NCBI GenBank assembly: GCA_032260385.1
Contig: JAVVEL010000001.1
Span: forward strand, 62,001-126,000
DNA length: 64,000 nucleotides
Direction: 5' to 3'
From: UBA9300 sp032260385
Lineage (GTDB): Bacteria > Bacteroidota > Bacteroidia > Bacteroidales > VadinHA17
This document shows positions 52,244-60,685 of the stretch, one piece after another. The position numbers and the translations under genes are program-made. The notes beneath the pieces were generated by a model. It had not been told where the DNA came from, searched no databases, and saw only the letters and a program-made list of their open reading frames with translations. Each line of letters opens with the position of its first letter. Position 1 is the first letter of the stretch.

Positions 52244-52843
52244 ATGGACTGGCTTGCGGATCATTATATTGAAATATTCGGCGCTCTCACAGGTATCCTG
52301 TATGTTGTCCTGGAAATAAGGCAAAGCATATGGCTGTGGCCTGTAGGACTAATTACATCGGGAGTATATGTCTGGGTTTTCTTTTTAAGTAAATTTTATG
52401 CTGATATGGGCCTTCAGACCTATTATGTGGTAATAAGCATATATGGATGGTACTGGTGGCTGAAGGGTGGAAGAAAGTATGATAAAGAATCGCTGCCCGT
52501 GACAAGGCTGAGTACAAAAATAGCAGCTGTTCTGTTCTTTGTCTTTATTATCCTTTTTGTGGCAATATGGTATATCCTTAGAAAGCATACCGATTCACCC
52601 CTTCCCCTGGGAGATGCTTTCACTACAGCCTTATCTGTTGTCGCAACCTGGATGCTTGCCCGCAAGATTATTGAACACTGGCTTTTATGGATCGTAGCCG
52701 ACCTTGTATCAATTGGACTGTATGTCTATAAGGGACTCCATCCAACGGTGATACTCTTCACAGTGTATACAATAATGGCTGTAATAGGCTACCGTGAATG
52801 GCAAAAGGGATTGAGACCCTTACCGCCCCGGCCTCAATCTTAG
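52244..52843 (+). CDS. pnuT: PnuC-family thiamine transporter (PnuT)
   Basis: Inner-membrane facilitator of the PnuC family, 199 residues and about seven membrane segments. Family pattern: GALTGILYVVLEIRQSIWLWPVG, then QTYYVVISIYGWYWWLKGG with the aromatic substrate-contact residues. PnuC proteins for nicotinamide riboside and PnuT for thiamine are close relatives; the TPP riboswitch context supports thiamine. It lies 5 bp after the receptor gene. After it, a repetitive pyrimidine-rich tract separates it from thiamine pyrophosphokinase. Confidence 0.88.
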   Translation: MDWLADHYIEIFGALTGILYVVLEIRQSIWLWPVGLITSGVYVWVFFLSKFYADMGLQTYYVVISIYGWYWWLKGGRKYDKESLPVTRLSTKIAAVLFFVFIILFVAIWYILRKHTDSPLPLGDAFTTALSVVATWMLARKIIEHWLLWIVADLVSIGLYVYKGLHPTVILFTVYTIMAVIGYREWQKGLRPLPPRPQS

Positions 52844-53041
52844 CCTCGACCTCAATCTTAGCCTCGGCTTCAATCTTAGCCTCAATCTCAATCTCAGCCT
52901 CAGCCTCAGCCAAATCTGTTTTCCCCGTCTATCAATTCATTAGCCCGGGGTTTCCGCTTCGTTCCAACTTTTTCCTTTTTCCATATCACTTTTTCCTTTT
53001 TCCTTTTTCCTTTTATCTTTTATCTTTTATCTTTTATCTTT
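52840..53041. repeat. Polypyrimidine low-complexity tract with short tandem repeats
   Basis: About 200 bp, strongly C/T-rich on the plus strand. First part: repeats of TCAATCTTAGCCTCGAC type (52831-52912). Last part: CTTTTTC and ATCTTTT heptamers in tandem (about 52976-53041), running up to the thiamine pyrophosphokinase start. The long open frame through it translates to Ala/Ser- and Phe-rich nonsense. Confidence 0.85.
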
Positions 53042-53046
53042 ATGAA

Positions 53047-53664
53047 ATGTCCAATCCGGTTATAATACTTGCCAACGGCCGTTTTCCGGCTACCGACCTG
53101 CCACTCGCTTATCTCGACAGGGCTGAACGAATTATCTGTTGCGACGGTGCCGTTGCCGGCCTTATTGACTACGGTCTTGAACCATGGGCTATAGCCGGTG
53201 ACCTTGACTCTGTTCCTGCTGAACTTAAAAAGAAATATGCAGACAGGCTATACCAGTCAGACGACCAGGAAACAAATGACCTGACCAAGGCGGTGAGTTT
53301 TTGCCTTGTAAAAGGGATAACAGATGTAACAATACTGGGCGCAACAGGTCTTAGAGAAGACCATACAGTGGGGAATATTTCACTTCTGGCCGATTATGCC
53401 GAATCGCTGTCTGTGAAAATGGTAACAGATTACGGTATTATCATTCCTGTAAAATCCGGTTCTGCGGTAAGCAGCTGGCCCGGACAGCAAATATCTGTAT
53501 TTGCCATAGATAAAGGGACCAGAATCAATTCAAAAGGCTTGAAATATCCCCTGGTAGATTTGGTATTGGAGAACTGGTGGATGGGAACCCTGAATGAATG
53601 TACCGCTTACAGTTTTTCGCTTACTTTTAAAGAAGGCAGGCTACTGGTTTTCCTGAAATTCTGA
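53047..53664 (+). CDS. Thiamine pyrophosphokinase
   Basis: Transfers pyrophosphate from ATP to thiamine, giving the active cofactor. The 205-residue protein opens MSNPVIILANGRFPATD and has ICCDGAVAGLIDYGLEPWAIAGDLDSVP, in which the DGA and GDLDS acidic motifs bind metal and ATP, then DQETNDLTKA and GATGLREDHTVGN. Start at ATG 53047: the upstream in-frame codons lie in the repeat tract. Last gene of the thiamine uptake operon, so imported thiamine is activated directly. Confidence 0.95.
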   Translation: MSNPVIILANGRFPATDLPLAYLDRAERIICCDGAVAGLIDYGLEPWAIAGDLDSVPAELKKKYADRLYQSDDQETNDLTKAVSFCLVKGITDVTILGATGLREDHTVGNISLLADYAESLSVKMVTDYGIIIPVKSGSAVSSWPGQQISVFAIDKGTRINSKGLKYPLVDLVLENWWMGTLNECTAYSFSLTFKEGRLLVFLKF

Positions 53665-53716
53665 TATTATTACTATTTTGTGTAGACTTTGGTAAAGTAA
53701 CTAAGCATAAAAGACA

Positions 53717-54007
53717 ATGAAGCTCTTAAAAAAAATTATACTACTAATCATACTTTTGATTATAGTAATATTTGCCGCGCAGAATTTTGCGGCTGTTACC
53801 ATACGTTTCCTTAAGTGGAGTATTGAACTGCCAATAGCTGTAACCCTGCTGGGAATTTATGCGCTGGGAGCCATAACGGGGGGACTCGTTTTGTCGGCTT
53901 TTAAAAAGGTTGTTTCAATGGATACTGCTTCTAAAGAAAGTACCGCGAAGAAGGACAATTCACCCAGTGATTCCCGGAAGGGAAGCGCTGACAGTCTTGA
54001 TAAATAA
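53717..54007 (+). CDS. LapA-domain small membrane protein
   Basis: A 96-residue protein with two hydrophobic segments (KKIILLIILLIIVIFAAQNF and PIAVTLLGIYALGAITGGLV) joined by a short turn, then a polar Ser/Lys-rich tail. This is the LapA/DUF1049 pattern (lipopolysaccharide assembly protein A-like). Role in this phylum is not known. It lies 52 bp after the thiamine pyrophosphokinase gene and may be an independent unit. Confidence 0.82.
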   Translation: MKLLKKIILLIILLIIVIFAAQNFAAVTIRFLKWSIELPIAVTLLGIYALGAITGGLVLSAFKKVVSMDTASKESTAKKDNSPSDSRKGSADSLDK

Positions 54008-54080
54008 GAAGCCGGGAAATTACAGAAGCCTATTATTCCTCCGCCAGCATTTTTTTGAATTCTGAATTCATCATTCTGCA

Positions 54081-54164
54081 TTCTGCAGACCTCATTCTGC
54101 CTTTTTCATTCATCATTCTTTATTCTGCAGACTTCATTCTGCCAATTTCATTCATCATTCTTTA
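54081..54164. repeat. 42-bp tandem repeat, two copies
   Basis: Units 54081-54122 and 54123-54164 share TTCTGCAGAC, CATTCTGCC and TTCATTCATCATTCTTTA, with earlier CATTCTGC fragments from about 54060. The second unit runs into the stop codon of the M20 amidohydrolase gene. Confidence 0.85.
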
Positions 54165-55487
54165 TTCTGCAAATAAGTCAATCATGGTCCTGGTCATTGC
54201 TGCCACACCTCCCCTGAAAGTAGGGTAGAAGTCGGGGTAAAAGGCCGCATTGTGCAGGCCCGGCAGTGGAGTGCCTTTCCCGATATGGTCCAGGTATTTA
54301 TTATATTCAACACCGCCCAGCCAGAAGAGTGCTATTGGTACCTGCTCTTCTGTGCGGCCATACCTCCCAAAATCTTCTCCTACGGTATTTGGATTTACCT
54401 TAAACATGTTTTCCTTGCCAAGCATTCCTTCCATTGATATTATAGCCCTTTCCACAAGATCAGGATCATTGGCAACGGGCGGTGTCAATCCTTCAAGAGG
54501 AATGACTTCCGGCATTTTGTCATCAGGAAGACCTGCAGAAAGTGCAATACCTCTGGTAATGCGTTCAAGGCCCTCAATTATTTGCTCATAAATTTTGTCA
54601 TTAAAGAATCTTACGGTAAGTTGCAGTTTAACCATGTCAGGAATAACATTATGTTTACTGCCGCCATGAATTGACCCGACTGTTACCACAGCCGGCTGGA
54701 AAGGCTCAATCTCCCTGCTGACAATTGTCTGTATGGCCAGCACTATGCGTGAGGCCAGCACCACAGGGTCAATTGTGGTATGTGGCATCGCTCCATGACC
54801 TCCATAGCCATATACATTAATATCAACTGAACTTACACCTCCGAAAATGGATCCCGGGTGGTAGCCTATAGATCCTGCCGGCAGCTCTGGATTAACATGA
54901 TAGGCCAGGGAATAATCTGGTGTGGGAAATTCTTGGAATATACCGGCTTCGATCAGCCTGTTGGCACCGGCACTGATCTCTTCAGCCTGCTGTGCAATGG
55001 CAATGATGGTTCCTGACCATTGCTTTTTCAGTTCTGCCATGGTCTTTAGTGTGCCCAGCCACAGAGTCATATGCATGTCATGACCACAGGCATGCATGGC
55101 AGGGACCATATTCCCGTCAGCATCTTCCTTTACAATCCTGCTGGCATATGGCAGGCCTGTTTCTTCCCTTATTGGCAGGGCATCCATATCCGTACGAAGC
55201 ATAATGACAGGGCCTTTCCGATTTTCCATCACTCCGACAAGATTGTTGCCGCTAAAATTACGACTCACTTCGAAGCCCATATCTTGCAGATGCTCAGCCA
55301 TTTTTTCCGATGTTTCAAATTCCATCAGGGATAGTTCAGGATGAATATGAAGATATTTGTACGTTTCATAATGTTCTTCTTCGATGCTTGTGATTATGGA
55401 TTCAATCTGGGTTTTCAACTTATCCTGTGCCATGATATTAAAGCTGAAAAAAATGCATAGAAAAACTTGCAGAAATATTTTTTTCAT
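54162..55487 (-). CDS. M20-family amidohydrolase, secreted
   Basis: A 441-residue metal-dependent amidohydrolase/carboxypeptidase of the M20D type, with a signal peptide (MKKIFLQVFLCIFFSFNIMAQ). Metal-site pieces: HIHPELSLMEFETS, RTDMDALPIREETGLPY, MHACGHDMH, AQQAEEISAGANRLIEAG and the C-terminal VGEDFGRYG and LHNAAFYPD. Related enzymes cleave hippurate, indole-acetyl or N-acyl amino acids; the true substrate is unknown. The 42-bp repeat overlaps its stop codon. Its promoter is not clear. Confidence 0.92.
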   Translation of the reverse strand: MKKIFLQVFLCIFFSFNIMAQDKLKTQIESIITSIEEEHYETYKYLHIHPELSLMEFETSEKMAEHLQDMGFEVSRNFSGNNLVGVMENRKGPVIMLRTDMDALPIREETGLPYASRIVKEDADGNMVPAMHACGHDMHMTLWLGTLKTMAELKKQWSGTIIAIAQQAEEISAGANRLIEAGIFQEFPTPDYSLAYHVNPELPAGSIGYHPGSIFGGVSSVDINVYGYGGHGAMPHTTIDPVVLASRIVLAIQTIVSREIEPFQPAVVTVGSIHGGSKHNVIPDMVKLQLTVRFFNDKIYEQIIEGLERITRGIALSAGLPDDKMPEVIPLEGLTPPVANDPDLVERAIISMEGMLGKENMFKVNPNTVGEDFGRYGRTEEQVPIALFWLGGVEYNKYLDHIGKGTPLPGLHNAAFYPDFYPTFRGGVAAMTRTMIDLFAE

Positions 55488-55570
55488 TGTAAAAAGTTTG
55501 CTGATAAGAGTAAAGATAAATAAAAAATGTGAGCCTTTACACTAAAATCCTCATCAGCCGAAGGCTCCGG

Positions 55571-55578
55571 TATTTTTG
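55571..55578 (+). promoter_or_regulatory. -7 promoter element of the eRF1-like gene
   Basis: TATTTTTG matches TAnnTTTG, 91 bp before the start codon. Other weaker matches lie closer, so the true start site is uncertain. Confidence 0.4.
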
Positions 55579-55669
55579 CAAAGTCCTCTTAATTTGGGTA
55601 ACTTTATGCTTTATACCGCTTTGACAATTTTAAGCAGGGTGATTAATAACAATAAAGGATGAAATAATA

Positions 55670-56737
55670 ATGAATGAATTATTGAAAAAGGTTAAAGATA
55701 TTTATAAAGATGCTTGTGTTACAATAATACTTAATACTCACAGGACTCAGCCGGATAATAAAAAGGATCCTATAGTACTTAAGAACCTGATAGGTGAAGC
55801 AGAGAAGAAACTGTACAGATCCTATGACAAACGTTTAGTATGGTCTGTAATGGAAAAAATAAATAATGCTGCCGGAAAGATTGATCACGATAAGAACCTG
55901 GAAAGCCTTATTCTGTTTGCAAATCAGGATTTTGCTGAGTATACCCGCCTGGCAGTAAAGGTGGAAGACAGGGTCACTGTTGACAATAACTTTGCAACCC
56001 GCGACCTTATAAGGGCTTTACGGCAGGAATCATCATACTATGTTCTGGTATTAAGTCGTCAGAAAGCCAGGTTGATAGAAGCTTTCAATGATAAAGTAGT
56101 GGAAGAGAAAGGCGGGGTGTTTCCAATTGAAGATTATCTGTATACAACAGATAAAAAGAAGTTGGACACTAATAAGGGCCATGATAATCTGATAGAAGAA
56201 TTCTTTAACCGGGTTGATAAAGTAGTGCTGGAAACAATTAAAAATAATTCTTTACCCCTTGTCATTGCTACTGAAAAAAGGAACTATGACCACTACCTCA
56301 AAATAGCTGACAAAAAAGATCTGATAATAGGATATATAAGCAGAAACAGGGATGATGAACCGGCCCATGATATAGTGAATGAAGCCTGGAAAGAGGTTCT
56401 TGAAATTATAAAAGATAGGAATAGAGACAGGATTAATGAATTGCACCTTGCCCGGGGCCACAATAAATTATTATCAGAATATAATGAAATATGGGAAGCA
56501 ATTACGGAAGGAAGAGGAAAGACACTCTTTGTAAGAAAAGGATTTTACCAGCCTGCTTTTCTAAAAGGAGATGAGATTGTGCTGGCAGATAAGAGCGAAA
56601 AACACGGGGAGGGTGTCGTAGATGATATTATTGACGAAATGATAGAACAGAACCTGTCTCTTGGAGGAGACACTGTATTTCTTGAAGGAAATGAAATAGA
56701 GGGATTTCCTAACCTTGCTCTCATTACCAGGTATTAA
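55670..56737 (+). CDS. Predicted bacterial eRF1-like protein (baeRF), ribosome hibernation factor candidate
   Basis: A 355-residue cytoplasmic protein. The arrangement fits the bacterial eRF1-like (baeRF) group described by comparative genomics: an N-terminal domain (DACVTIILNTHRTQP), a middle domain (SSYYVLVLSRQKARLIEAFNDKV, PLVIATEKRNYDHYLKIA), and a C-terminal Rossmann-like eRF1 domain 3 type (GGDTVFLEGNEIEGFPNLALITRY). One such protein, Balon, was shown to bind the A site of dormant ribosomes. I saw no GGQ motif, so it is not a true release factor. The call is by remembered pattern, not by a search. It stands alone between the amidohydrolase and the T9SS cargo gene. Confidence 0.7.
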   Translation: MNELLKKVKDIYKDACVTIILNTHRTQPDNKKDPIVLKNLIGEAEKKLYRSYDKRLVWSVMEKINNAAGKIDHDKNLESLILFANQDFAEYTRLAVKVEDRVTVDNNFATRDLIRALRQESSYYVLVLSRQKARLIEAFNDKVVEEKGGVFPIEDYLYTTDKKKLDTNKGHDNLIEEFFNRVDKVVLETIKNNSLPLVIATEKRNYDHYLKIADKKDLIIGYISRNRDDEPAHDIVNEAWKEVLEIIKDRNRDRINELHLARGHNKLLSEYNEIWEAITEGRGKTLFVRKGFYQPAFLKGDEIVLADKSEKHGEGVVDDIIDEMIEQNLSLGGDTVFLEGNEIEGFPNLALITRY

Positions 56738-56819
56738 AAAATCAACGTTATTCAGACATGGTCAGGGTACCCTGCTCTGCCTTACGAAGCTTAAGCAAAG
56801 CAGGGCTCACTGCCTTTGG

Positions 56820-58031
56820 CTACCGGTAAAGGTAGAGAAAGCCCCTGAACTCTTTCCCTTCGTAGACTACATCATCCCATCCCCTGGCACGTATGGTATA
56901 GAAATAGACACCCGGGCTGGCTTTGCTGCTGCCAATGGTGCCATCCCATCCCTGCCAGTCTTTAAGAGCATCACCAAGGCCTTCAAAGACATACACCCTC
57001 TGGCCGTTCCTGCTGAAGACCTGGAGGAATATGCTTTTCAGTGATTTATTATCAACGTAAAAGAAATCATTAATACCATCGCCATCGGGAGTGAAAACAT
57101 TTGGGATATTGAGTGATGAGGGTTCAACAATAAGCTTTATGCTGGATGAATCCCTGCAAAACTTGTCACTTTCAATAAAGAGCCTCAGGGTGTAGTTGCC
57201 CGGTATATAATAAGTATGAGAAAAAGGATCGGCAAGGTAGGAAATGGAATCATCCCCGAATTCCCACCTGTAGGTACTTGCGCGTACCGAATTATCTGTA
57301 ATGAGTACCTCTAGTGGAGCTTCTCCCTGGGTGGGGTCTATTTCAAAATCTGCCTTCACATGAATTGATTCATAGAAAAAAGATGAATCAGCTGCACACC
57401 CAAAGCTGTCAACAACATGGAGGTTGTACCAGACATCCTCAAGAGGTGGATTAAAAGTCTGGGGATTAATTTCAATTTCGGGGAAAGGAATCGAAGACTC
57501 AGGTTCTGACGACCATCTGAACCTGTAATCGTTGGGAAGCATTATTGGAGTCCCGTTATTGAGATCAGCATAATAAAAAGTGTCAATGGCTGCAAATCCT
57601 GAGAGGGCCACATAATTACATTTGAAGTCTCTCAGGCTTGCACTTGACCGGGGCCTGTCAAGGTGTACCCACGCAGTGAGTGCAGTACTGTAACCTGTGC
57701 CATCCGATATTTCAACCCTGTAGCCCCCTTCAGAAAGTCCGGAAATCTCTGATGATAATACATCATTGTGCTGGGCAACCGGGATGGAAAAAGCGGAAAC
57801 TGACTCATCCCATTTCGTCCATACAAAATCAAAGGGAGCGGAACCTCCGGGACTGTCGGCAACAAGATGTCCCGTCGTATTCCCAAGGTAATTGCAGAAA
57901 ATAAACACAGGGTCATTGTTGCCGGTTGATATATAATTGGTGTACCTTGTCGCGCCGGAGCCGGGTGCCGTTATCTGGGCATTGGCAGTCAGTGTAAGGG
58001 CCAGGAATATTATAAGAATACGGAATCTCAC
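56820..58031 (-). CDS. Secreted protein with PKD domain and T9SS type B C-terminal sorting domain
   Basis: A 403-residue secreted protein with a signal peptide (MRFRILIIFLALTLTANA). Residues about 225-305 look like a PKD domain (GEAPLEVLITDNSVRASTYRWEFGDDS, then FSHTYYIPGNYTLRL). Residues about 310-403 are a gliding-motility-type (CHU_C) sorting domain: NVFTPDGDGINDFFYV, QVFSRNGQRVYVFEG, WDGTIGSSKASPGVYFYTI. This C-terminus directs export by the type IX system. The N-terminal part has no recognised domain. Implies that the cell has a T9SS, not in this window. Confidence 0.9.
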   Translation of the reverse strand: MRFRILIIFLALTLTANAQITAPGSGATRYTNYISTGNNDPVFIFCNYLGNTTGHLVADSPGGSAPFDFVWTKWDESVSAFSIPVAQHNDVLSSEISGLSEGGYRVEISDGTGYSTALTAWVHLDRPRSSASLRDFKCNYVALSGFAAIDTFYYADLNNGTPIMLPNDYRFRWSSEPESSIPFPEIEINPQTFNPPLEDVWYNLHVVDSFGCAADSSFFYESIHVKADFEIDPTQGEAPLEVLITDNSVRASTYRWEFGDDSISYLADPFSHTYYIPGNYTLRLFIESDKFCRDSSSIKLIVEPSSLNIPNVFTPDGDGINDFFYVDNKSLKSIFLQVFSRNGQRVYVFEGLGDALKDWQGWDGTIGSSKASPGVYFYTIRARGWDDVVYEGKEFRGFLYLYR

Positions 58032-58203
58032 TCTTTTTATGCTGATTAGTCAGAAAAATAACGATCAGGGGTCTGATTTGGTATATTAATGTGCAAGTAT
58101 AATAAATGTGCTTCGCCTTTGCAAGAGATGATTTACCTGTTTAATGTTGATAACTTGGCAGACTAATACAGCTTGGAGCTAAACTTATTATGATCACTTT
58201 TAG

Positions 58204-58211
58204 TACCTTTG
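58204..58211 (+). promoter_or_regulatory. -7 promoter element of the UvrD/PcrA helicase gene
   Basis: TACCTTTG matches TAnnTTTG, 28 bp before the start codon. Confidence 0.5.
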
Positions 58212-58239
58212 TGCTCACCTTAAATATGGATTTATTTCG

Positions 58240-60549
58240 ATGGCAGCCAGTTATCTCAATGAATTAAATGAGGCACAAAAAAAAGCGGTAGTAAATACCG
58301 AAGGGCCTTCACTTGTTATTGCCGGAGCAGGATCAGGTAAGACCAGGGTGCTTACTTACCGTATAGCACACCTCCTCCAGCAGGGCGTCCCCGCTCATTC
58401 AGTCCTGGCCCTTACCTTCACGAATAAGGCTGCCGGGGAGATGAAGGAAAGGATAATCAGTATAGCCGGTTATGATAACAGCAAATACCTTTGGATGGGG
58501 ACTTTCCATAGCATATTTGCCAGAATACTCAGAAACGAAGCAGATAAACTTGGATATCCGGCTTCCTATACCATCTACGATTCTACCGACACCAGGAGTC
58601 TTATCAGGGCAATTATCAGGGAAATGGGACTCGATGATAAGGTATACAAGCCTTCGTCCGTCGCGGCAAGAATATCAGCTGCCAAGAATAACCTTATAAA
58701 CGCAAGGAAATATGCATCAAACGGGTCAATAATAGAAAGAGACCGTATGGCTAAAGTGCCAATGCTGTCAGAAATATATCTCAGATATGCCGGAAGATGC
58801 TATAAGTCGGGGGCAATGGATTTTGACGACCTGCTGATGAATACGAATATCCTCTTCAGGGATTTTCCGGAGATCCTGGCAAAATACCAGGCAAGGTTTA
58901 ACTATATTCTTGTTGACGAATACCAGGATACTAATTATGCTCAGTATTTAATTATTAAAGCCCTGTCTGAGAAACACAGAAACCTCTGCGTTGTGGGCGA
59001 TGATGCCCAGAGTATCTATTCTTTCAGGGGTGCACGTATTGAAAATATCCTCAATTTCAGAAATGACTATCCCGATTATGCCCTTTTTAAGCTTGAAAGA
59101 AATTACAGGTCGACCAAAACAATTGTCAATGCAGCCAACAGTATTATCCGCCACAATAAGGGCCAGATAAGCAAAACTGTTTATTCGGAGAACATCCAGG
59201 GTAACAGGCTCAGGATAATGCAATCAATGACCGATGGTGAGGAAGGGTTCAGGATAGCTTCAGATATTTTCGACCGCAGCATATCGGAGCAGGTTAAATG
59301 GGAAGAATTTGCCGTGCTTTACCGAACAAATGCTCAATCTAGAATTTTCGAAGAAACCTTCAGGAAGAAGAATATACCATATAAAATATACGGTGGATTA
59401 TCTTTTTATGAAAGGAAGGAAATAAAGGACATACTGGCCTATCTCAGGATGATAATCAACCCGAGCGATGAAGAAGCCCTCAAACGTACCATTAACTACC
59501 CGAAAAGGGGAATAGGAAAAACAACCGTTGACAGGATTTTCGAAGCTGCTGCAGATAAGGAACATACTGCCTGGGAAATTATATCCGGACAGCCAGCCTA
59601 CCAGTCGCTCCTGACTCAGTCAACATGGAAACGCATAAGGGTGTACACTGAGCTTATAACTTCCCTTGCTTCAGAGTGTTCAGGTATAAATGCCTATGAT
59701 GCAGCTATAAGGACGGCCACGGCAACAGGTATTATGAAGGAGCTAAAAGAAGGAGAAACACCTGAAGAGGTAAGCAGGTATGAAAACCTCCAGGAATTGC
59801 TGAATGCTATCAGGGAGTTTACGGATGAGGCTGAGACCAACGGTGAACCCAGCGGGCTTGCATCATACCTCGAATCGGTGGCCCTCCTTACCGACCGCGA
59901 CACTGAAAAAGAAGAGGACAGGAATAAAGTTACTCTTATGACGATGCACTCGGCTAAAGGATTGGAATTTAAGCATATATATCTGGCAGGACTCGAAGAA
60001 AACCTTTTTCCTTCGGTAATGTCCCTGTCAGAAAACACCGGGCTGGAAGAGGAGAGGCGACTGTTTTATGTTGCCATAACAAGAGCAAAGGAAGAGGCAA
60101 CGCTCAGCTATGCTCTGAACCGTTATAAATGGGGTAAACTCGAGAATTGTAAACCCAGCAGGTTCCTGGCAGAGATTGATGAGGATTACCTTGAGTACCC
60201 TGACAACAGGACGAAAAATGCAAGGATCAATTCAGACAGGGCTAAGAGATATCCTGACCGCGGACAGGGTGACCTGAGCGACAGGAAAACCGGATATGGA
60301 ACTTTTCCCGGCAGGAAACTGAAAAGAGTAGGTTCCGCAGCAGGGTTTAACACTGACCACCATCAGCCTGCTGCCGAGTCAGAGCTTAAGGAAGGCTCAA
60401 TAGTGTACCACGACCGTTTCGGAAGGGGTATAATAATATCAATTGACGGTGAAGCCCCCAATACAACTGCCCTGGTCGATTTTGATGATTCAGGTGAAAA
60501 AAAATTGCTGCTCAGATTTGCAAAACTGAAAAGCGCCACTGCACGGTAG
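58240..60549 (+). CDS. pcrA: UvrD/PcrA-type ATP-dependent DNA helicase
   Basis: Superfamily 1A 3'-5' helicase, 769 residues, active in repair and replication restart. Motif Q LNEAQKKAV, Walker A GAGSGKTRVL, motif Ia LTFTNKAAGEMKER, motif II LVDEYQDTN, motif III VVGDDAQSIYSFRGA, motif IV ERNYRST, motif V MTMHSAKGLEF and motif VI EERRLFYVAITRAK are all present. The C-terminal tail ends in a Tudor-like segment (GSIVYHDRFGRGIIISIDG), as in PcrA, which contacts RNA polymerase. Length normal for the family. Confidence 0.95.
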   Translation: MAASYLNELNEAQKKAVVNTEGPSLVIAGAGSGKTRVLTYRIAHLLQQGVPAHSVLALTFTNKAAGEMKERIISIAGYDNSKYLWMGTFHSIFARILRNEADKLGYPASYTIYDSTDTRSLIRAIIREMGLDDKVYKPSSVAARISAAKNNLINARKYASNGSIIERDRMAKVPMLSEIYLRYAGRCYKSGAMDFDDLLMNTNILFRDFPEILAKYQARFNYILVDEYQDTNYAQYLIIKALSEKHRNLCVVGDDAQSIYSFRGARIENILNFRNDYPDYALFKLERNYRSTKTIVNAANSIIRHNKGQISKTVYSENIQGNRLRIMQSMTDGEEGFRIASDIFDRSISEQVKWEEFAVLYRTNAQSRIFEETFRKKNIPYKIYGGLSFYERKEIKDILAYLRMIINPSDEEALKRTINYPKRGIGKTTVDRIFEAAADKEHTAWEIISGQPAYQSLLTQSTWKRIRVYTELITSLASECSGINAYDAAIRTATATGIMKELKEGETPEEVSRYENLQELLNAIREFTDEAETNGEPSGLASYLESVALLTDRDTEKEEDRNKVTLMTMHSAKGLEFKHIYLAGLEENLFPSVMSLSENTGLEEERRLFYVAITRAKEEATLSYALNRYKWGKLENCKPSRFLAEIDEDYLEYPDNRTKNARINSDRAKRYPDRGQGDLSDRKTGYGTFPGRKLKRVGSAAGFNTDHHQPAAESELKEGSIVYHDRFGRGIIISIDGEAPNTTALVDFDDSGEKKLLLRFAKLKSATAR

Positions 60550-60685
60550 AATCCTTATCCTCATCCTGGTTATATCCAGCTTACCGGTCAGAAAAGGCCA
60601 TTCACCGATTTTAATAGTAATTTAACATTTAAAACTTTGGGAACTGAAAAAGTTTTCTCATTATTGCACCTTCAATTTGCAATAG

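Noticed and set aside
52798..53046. Ala/Ser and Phe-rich N-terminal extension of thiamine pyrophosphokinase
   Set aside because: It is a translation of the pyrimidine repeat tract; ATG 53047 is the family start.
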